Origin: Bog-756 sp963730685
Lineage (GTDB): Bacteria; Actinomycetota; Acidimicrobiia; Acidimicrobiales; RAAP-2
NCBI GenBank assembly: GCA_963730685.1
Contig: CAVSSP010000004.1
Span: 186,001 to 250,000 of the forward strand
Direction: 5' to 3'
DNA length: 64,000 bases
Below are positions 60,339-64,000 of this stretch, piece by piece (within the stretch, counting starts at the first letter, position 1; each line of letters opens with the position of its first letter). The notes under the pieces were generated by a model that worked only from the letters and a program-made list of their open reading frames with translations, searched no databases and was not told the DNA's origin. Position numbers and translations under genes: made by a program.

Positions 60339-61862
60339 GTGACCATGATCCGAAACACCCCTTCGACGCTGAATGTGCAAAAGCAGGTGGGTCTCCGATC
60401 GAATGTGCTCGGGTTCCCGGCGCTGTTCGCCCAGTCGGTGGCCCTCATCTCCCCGACCATGACGGCGGTGCTCATCATCCCGCTGGCATTCTCCAACGCC
60501 GGCGAGGGCACGTGGTTGGCCTACGGGTTCGGCACGGTGATGCTGCTGTTCGTCGTGTTCTGCCTCAACCAGTTCGCCAAGCGGACCTCGTCGGCCGGAA
60601 CCATGTACGCATACACCGGACGCGGGCTCGGACCGAAGGCCGGCGTGTTCTCGGGGTGGACGCTCATCTGGTCCTACCTGTTCATCGCCGTGGCCGGGCT
60701 GTGCGGGTTCGCCGTGTTCTGCCAACAACTCCTGGATGCACTCGGTTTCCACGGTACCGTGCCGCCGATCATCTTCTTCGTCATCAGCGCGGCAGCCGGA
60801 TGGTTCATCGCCTTCAAGGACATCCGGGTCTCCTCCATCCTCACCCTGGTGCTCGAGGCGGCATCGGTGGCGGCCATCCTGGCACTGGCGGCGATCATCC
60901 TGTTCAAGCACGGCTTCGTCCTGGACACGGCCCAGACCCATCTGCAAGGTGTCAAGGTGCACGGCATGGCACTGGCCGTCGTCGCCTGCATCTTCTCCCT
61001 GGTCGGCTTCGAGAGCGCCACCGCGCTCAGCGGGGAGGCGAAGAGCCCGAAGCGCAACGTGCCAAAGGCGGTGATCTGGAGCCTGATCGCCACGGGTGCC
61101 TTCTTCGTGTTCATGAGCTACGTCGAGGTGGCCGGCACCCGCGGCTACAGCACGCCGCTCAGCGGGCTCGCCGCACCGCTCAACACCCTGTCGGACCTCT
61201 ACGGGGTCAGCTGGTTCAAGATCCCCCTCTCCATCGGAGCAATGGTCAGCTTCTTCGGCCTCACACTGTCCTGCCTCAACGCCGGGTCGAGGATCATCTA
61301 CCCCATGGCCCGCCACGGGATCTTCAGTGGGCACCTGGGCAGAGCACACACCACGAACCGCACACCGCACATCGCCATCAGCGTCTACATGGTCCTGATC
61401 CTGGCCGTCCCGATGGTGCTGGAGATCTTCACCAATCCGCTGACGACGTTCGGCGATGCCGGGACACTGGCCGCATTCGGGTTCCTGCTCGCGTACTTCC
61501 TCATCACCATCGCCGCCCCGGCGTACCTGAAGAAGATCGGCGAACTCAGGCCTGGCCACATCGTGCTGGCCGTCGTGGCCGTGCTGTGCCTGCTGGTCCC
61601 CACCATCGGCAGCTTCTATCCGCTCCCTCCCTACCCGGTCCGGTTGTTCCCGTACCTCTTCCTCGGCTGGATGATCCTCGGGGCGGCCTGGCTCTATGTC
61701 GTCAGCCGTCGGACGCCGGGGATCCTCTCCGCCATCGAGGCCGATCTCGAGCGGGGTCCCGAGCCCGAGGAGGTGTTGATCGACATCCACGACAGCGTGG
61801 CCGAGGCCCAGCTGGCAACCGACGCCCGCGTCGAACCACTTCCGGGAGCGGGCGCCCCTTGA
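60339..61862 (+). CDS. APC-family amino acid/polyamine permease
   Basis: A ~507-residue transporter with 12-14 membrane helices. The APC signature is in ALFAQSVALISPTMTAVLII (helix 1), FAKRTSSAGTMYAYTGRGLG near residue 82, and VGFESATALSGEAKSPKRNVPKAV near 225. AAGGAG (60325-60330) best fits GTG 60339; GTG 60333 and ATG 60345 are alternatives. It probably imports the substrate of the M24 enzyme and is the third gene of that unit. A permease remnant follows directly. Confidence 0.88.
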   Translation: MTMIRNTPSTLNVQKQVGLRSNVLGFPALFAQSVALISPTMTAVLIIPLAFSNAGEGTWLAYGFGTVMLLFVVFCLNQFAKRTSSAGTMYAYTGRGLGPKAGVFSGWTLIWSYLFIAVAGLCGFAVFCQQLLDALGFHGTVPPIIFFVISAAAGWFIAFKDIRVSSILTLVLEAASVAAILALAAIILFKHGFVLDTAQTHLQGVKVHGMALAVVACIFSLVGFESATALSGEAKSPKRNVPKAVIWSLIATGAFFVFMSYVEVAGTRGYSTPLSGLAAPLNTLSDLYGVSWFKIPLSIGAMVSFFGLTLSCLNAGSRIIYPMARHGIFSGHLGRAHTTNRTPHIAISVYMVLILAVPMVLEIFTNPLTTFGDAGTLAAFGFLLAYFLITIAAPAYLKKIGELRPGHIVLAVVAVLCLLVPTIGSFYPLPPYPVRLFPYLFLGWMILGAAWLYVVSRRTPGILSAIEADLERGPEPEEVLIDIHDSVAEAQLATDARVEPLPGAGAP

Positions 61863-62157
61863 CGTCGGGCCGCCGGGCGCCTGGGTGATCTCCAGCAACC
61901 TCGTCGGGCCCCACGGCCAGATATTCGGGAACGGCGTCTCGCTCGCCGACGTCCCAGCGGTGTGCCGGAACGCCGTCACCGGCGGGCCCGAGGCGTTGAC
62001 CACGTGCGTCGCCGCACATGGTTTCCACCAGTTCGTCACCTACCAGCCCGACAACCGGTTCTGGCCGTTCCAGGGAATCGAGTCGGCCATCTTCGTGCTC
62101 ATCGCCGCCGGATGCATCGGGCTTGCATTTCAGAGGGTCCTCCGCCGCGACGCCTGA
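61861..62157 (+). pseudogene. C-terminal remnant of an ABC transporter permease
   Basis: An open frame beginning right at the APC stop gives WVISSNLVGPHGQIFGNG ... ACVAAHGFHQFVTYQPDNRF, WPFQGIESAIFVLIAAGCIG and RVLRRDA. This pattern (SSNLVGP.G, YQP..RFWPFQ.IE, a final membrane helix and a short basic tail) matches the last ~95 residues of actinobacterial ABC permease subunits as I recall them. The rest of the gene is absent, so this is a deletion remnant. GTG 61885 could still start a 90-residue peptide. Confidence 0.6.
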
Positions 62158-62259
62158 TCCGGTCCCGGGCCGGGAGGGCGGTCGCAGGACTCGGGTAGTC
62201 CAAGGGTCGGCTCAGGGGTTCCCCAGCCCGCGCACAGCGCACCATCCGAGGATGTCGGC

Positions 62260-64000
62260 ATGTCCATCGCCGTGTCCCCGCCACCGACCGCCCTGCCGGA
62301 CCTCGCCGACCAGATGTCGCCCCCGCAACAGGCGCTCGGGGAGGACCGTGCCGGAGTCCCACCGGAGCGGTGGGTGCGACCAGCCGTCGTCGCCCTCCTC
62401 GTCCTCACCGCGGCGGCGTACCTGTGGAACCTGAGTGCGTCGGGCGACGCCAACAGCTTCTACGCCGCCGCCGTCCAGGCCGGGACGAAGAGCTGGAAGG
62501 CGTTCTTCTTCGGGTCGATCGACTCCTCCAACTTCATCACGGTCGACAAGTCGCCCGGCGCCCTGTGGGTCATGGAGCTCTCGGGTCGCGTCTTCGGCTT
62601 CAGCAGTTGGAGCATGCTCGCCCCCCAGGCCCTCGAAGGGGTGGCGGCGGTCGGCCTCGTCTACGCCACGGTCCGGCGGTGGTTCGGGGCACCGGCCGGC
62701 TTGCTGGCCGGTGTGGTCCTGGCGTGCACTCCCGTCGCCGCCCTCATGTTCCGGTTCAACAATCCGGACGCCTTCATGGTCCTGCTGCTGGTGGCGGCGG
62801 CCTATACCCTGACCCGGGCGATCGAGCGGGCCGGCACCCGATGGATGGTGGCCACCGGCACCCTGATCGGATTGGCCTTCCTGGCCAAGATGTTGCAGGC
62901 CTTCACCGTCCTTCCGGCGTTCGGCGCCGTGTACCTGCTCGCCGCACCGACCACGCTGGGGCGCCGGATCCGTCAGCTGGCCCTCGGGGGTCTGGCCGTG
63001 GTGGTGGCGGCGGGATGGTGGGTGGCGGTCGTGGCGCTCTGGCCCGTCGCATCCCGCCCGCTCATCGACGGCTCACCGGACAACAGCATCATCAACCTCA
63101 TCTTCGGCTACAACGGGCTCAGCCGGCTCACCGGCGGGACCGGAGGGGCCGGCTCCGGGTTCAGCGGTCCGACCGGCATCCTCCGTCTCTTCGACGACCT
63201 GATGGGTGGCCAGGCCTCATGGCTGTTGCCGGCCGCACTCGTCTCCCTGATTGCCGGACTGGTGTGGCGGGGCCGGGCACCCCGGACCGATCGGACCCGT
63301 GCCGCGCTCGTGCTCTGGGGTGGCTGGTTGCTCGTCACCGGTGCCGTCTTCAGCTTCAGCAGTGGCGTGATCCACACGTACTACACCGTCGCGTTGGCGC
63401 CGGCCATCGCCGCGCTGGTGGGCGTCGGGGGCGCCATCTGGTGGCAGAACCGGTCGCGGTGGGCCGCCCGTGTCGTCGGTGCCGTGGCCATCGGCGGCAC
63501 GGCGGTGTGGGCAGTGGTCCTCCTCGACCGCACCCCGTCCTATGTCCCGTGGCTGCGACCGGTGATCCTCGTGGCCGGGCTTGTGTCCGGCGTCGCCCTG
63601 GTGGCCGCCCCCGCGGCCGGGGCACGGAAGCGCCAACTCACCACGACGGCCGTCTGCCTCGCCCTGGTGACCGCGCTCAGTGGACCGATCGCCTACACGG
63701 CCACCACCATCGGTACGGCCCACACCGGGAGCATCCCGTCGGCCGGACCGGCGGTCAGCGGTGGGGCCGGCGGACCCGGAGGAGCCGGGACCGGGGCCGG
63801 TGGGCCCCCAGGAGGTGCCCCGGGGGGCGCCGCTCGCGGATCCGGTCCGGGTGCCGCCGGTGTCCGGCCTCCGGGTGTGTCCGGCGTCCGCCCGGCCGGA
63901 TCGGCCGGCTTCGGCGGGGCCACCTCGAGTGGGGCGCCGCCGGGGCTCGGTGCTTCCGGAGCCGGCGGCGGTGCGTCGCTCCGGGCCGGGGGGGCCGGCG
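62260..64000 (+). CDS. GT39/ArnT-like membrane glycosyltransferase, 3' end outside the window
   Basis: The frame from ATG 62260 stays open to the window end (580 codons). After a ~45-residue hydrophilic start come many membrane helices. ASGDANSFYAAAVQAGTKSW (with the GT-C Asp, near residue 67), SIDSSNFITVDKSPGALWVM near 90 and SMLAPQALEGVAAVGLVYAT are hallmark regions of actinobacterial GT39 proteins, which move sugars from polyprenyl-phosphate carriers to cell-envelope acceptors. From residue ~495 to the edge it is Gly/Ala/Pro-rich, a linker common in this group before a C-terminal domain that is not in the window. GAGG precedes the ATG. Confidence 0.85.
   Translation, partial: MSIAVSPPPTALPDLADQMSPPQQALGEDRAGVPPERWVRPAVVALLVLTAAAYLWNLSASGDANSFYAAAVQAGTKSWKAFFFGSIDSSNFITVDKSPGALWVMELSGRVFGFSSWSMLAPQALEGVAAVGLVYATVRRWFGAPAGLLAGVVLACTPVAALMFRFNNPDAFMVLLLVAAAYTLTRAIERAGTRWMVATGTLIGLAFLAKMLQAFTVLPAFGAVYLLAAPTTLGRRIRQLALGGLAVVVAAGWWVAVVALWPVASRPLIDGSPDNSIINLIFGYNGLSRLTGGTGGAGSGFSGPTGILRLFDDLMGGQASWLLPAALVSLIAGLVWRGRAPRTDRTRAALVLWGGWLLVTGAVFSFSSGVIHTYYTVALAPAIAALVGVGGAIWWQNRSRWAARVVGAVAIGGTAVWAVVLLDRTPSYVPWLRPVILVAGLVSGVALVAAPAAGARKRQLTTTAVCLALVTALSGPIAYTATTIGTAHTGSIPSAGPAVSGGAGGPGGAGTGAGGPPGGAPGGAARGSGPGAAGVRPPGVSGVRPAGSAGFGGATSSGAPPGLGASGAGGGASLRAGGAG

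Noticed and set aside
59472..62039. An 855-codon open frame on the minus strand
   Set aside because: It lies over the M24 and APC genes, has low-complexity acidic/His/Gln-rich composition typical of an antisense frame of GC-rich genes, and no family motif.

Overview
The window reads as a chromosomal segment of a high-GC actinobacterium, most likely a member of the Acidimicrobiia. I infer this from the GC-rich third codon positions, WhiB next to a PdtaS-type kinase, the DUF3090 / SCO1664 / MSMEG_4193 gene trio, an F420-type FrhB protein, the argS-lysA-hom-thrC-rho-rpmE-prfA-prmC-sua5 gene order, and a GWW..SDG.WYPPE protein of a type common in that class. No rRNA, CRISPR array, insertion sequence or prophage was seen; there is one tRNA.

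Layout. 0-16 kb, housekeeping: PHP phosphatase, PdtaS-like kinase convergent with whiB (tandem CRP-type sites), GDPD, etfBA, a frameshifted OafA-like acyltransferase, the SCO1664/DUF3090/phosphoglycerate-mutase-fold trio behind an MMPL transporter, FrhB-like protein, Fpg/Nei glycosylase, peroxiredoxin and DEAD-box helicase. 16-26 kb: PIG-L deacetylase, hemolysin III, a DrrAB-type ABC exporter followed by acnA, a second peroxiredoxin, a nonapeptide-repeat gene coupled to an RDD membrane protein, AlkB and TetR. 26-37 kb: tRNA-Arg(CCG) divergent from argS (frameshifted), then lysA, hom, thrC, rho with an Asn-rich insert, rpmE, prfA, prmC and sua5; thrB is missing from its usual place. 37-42 kb: leuB-ilvE-cimA and a fourth unknown gene, behind what looks like an isoleucine-codon transcription attenuator. 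43.5-57 kb, a less GC-rich accessory stretch: MFS-cNMP fusion, ICMT-like methyltransferase, a GNAT acetyltransferase under a SAM-clan riboswitch, PH-like and secreted proteins, a VOC gene with a frameshift, a Rox-like FAD monooxygenase, a secreted phosphoesterase and a TetR-like regulator. 57-64 kb: universal stress protein, glutamine amidotransferase, an XRE-cupin regulator with its own operator, M24 peptidase-fold protein, APC permease, an ABC-permease remnant and a GT39 glycosyltransferase cut by the window edge.

The two strongest regulatory discoveries are the attenuator (leader peptide MTAANHARKGVIIID plus terminator, 37235-37337), which would tie the citramalate route of isoleucine synthesis to isoleucyl-tRNA supply, and the SAM-I-like riboswitch (46781-46876), whose P1 helix overlaps the Shine-Dalgarno sequence of an acetyltransferase gene not normally linked to SAM. 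Three genes (oafA-like, argS, VOC) each carry one extra base. Because argS is essential, sequencing or assembly indels are a live explanation for all three.
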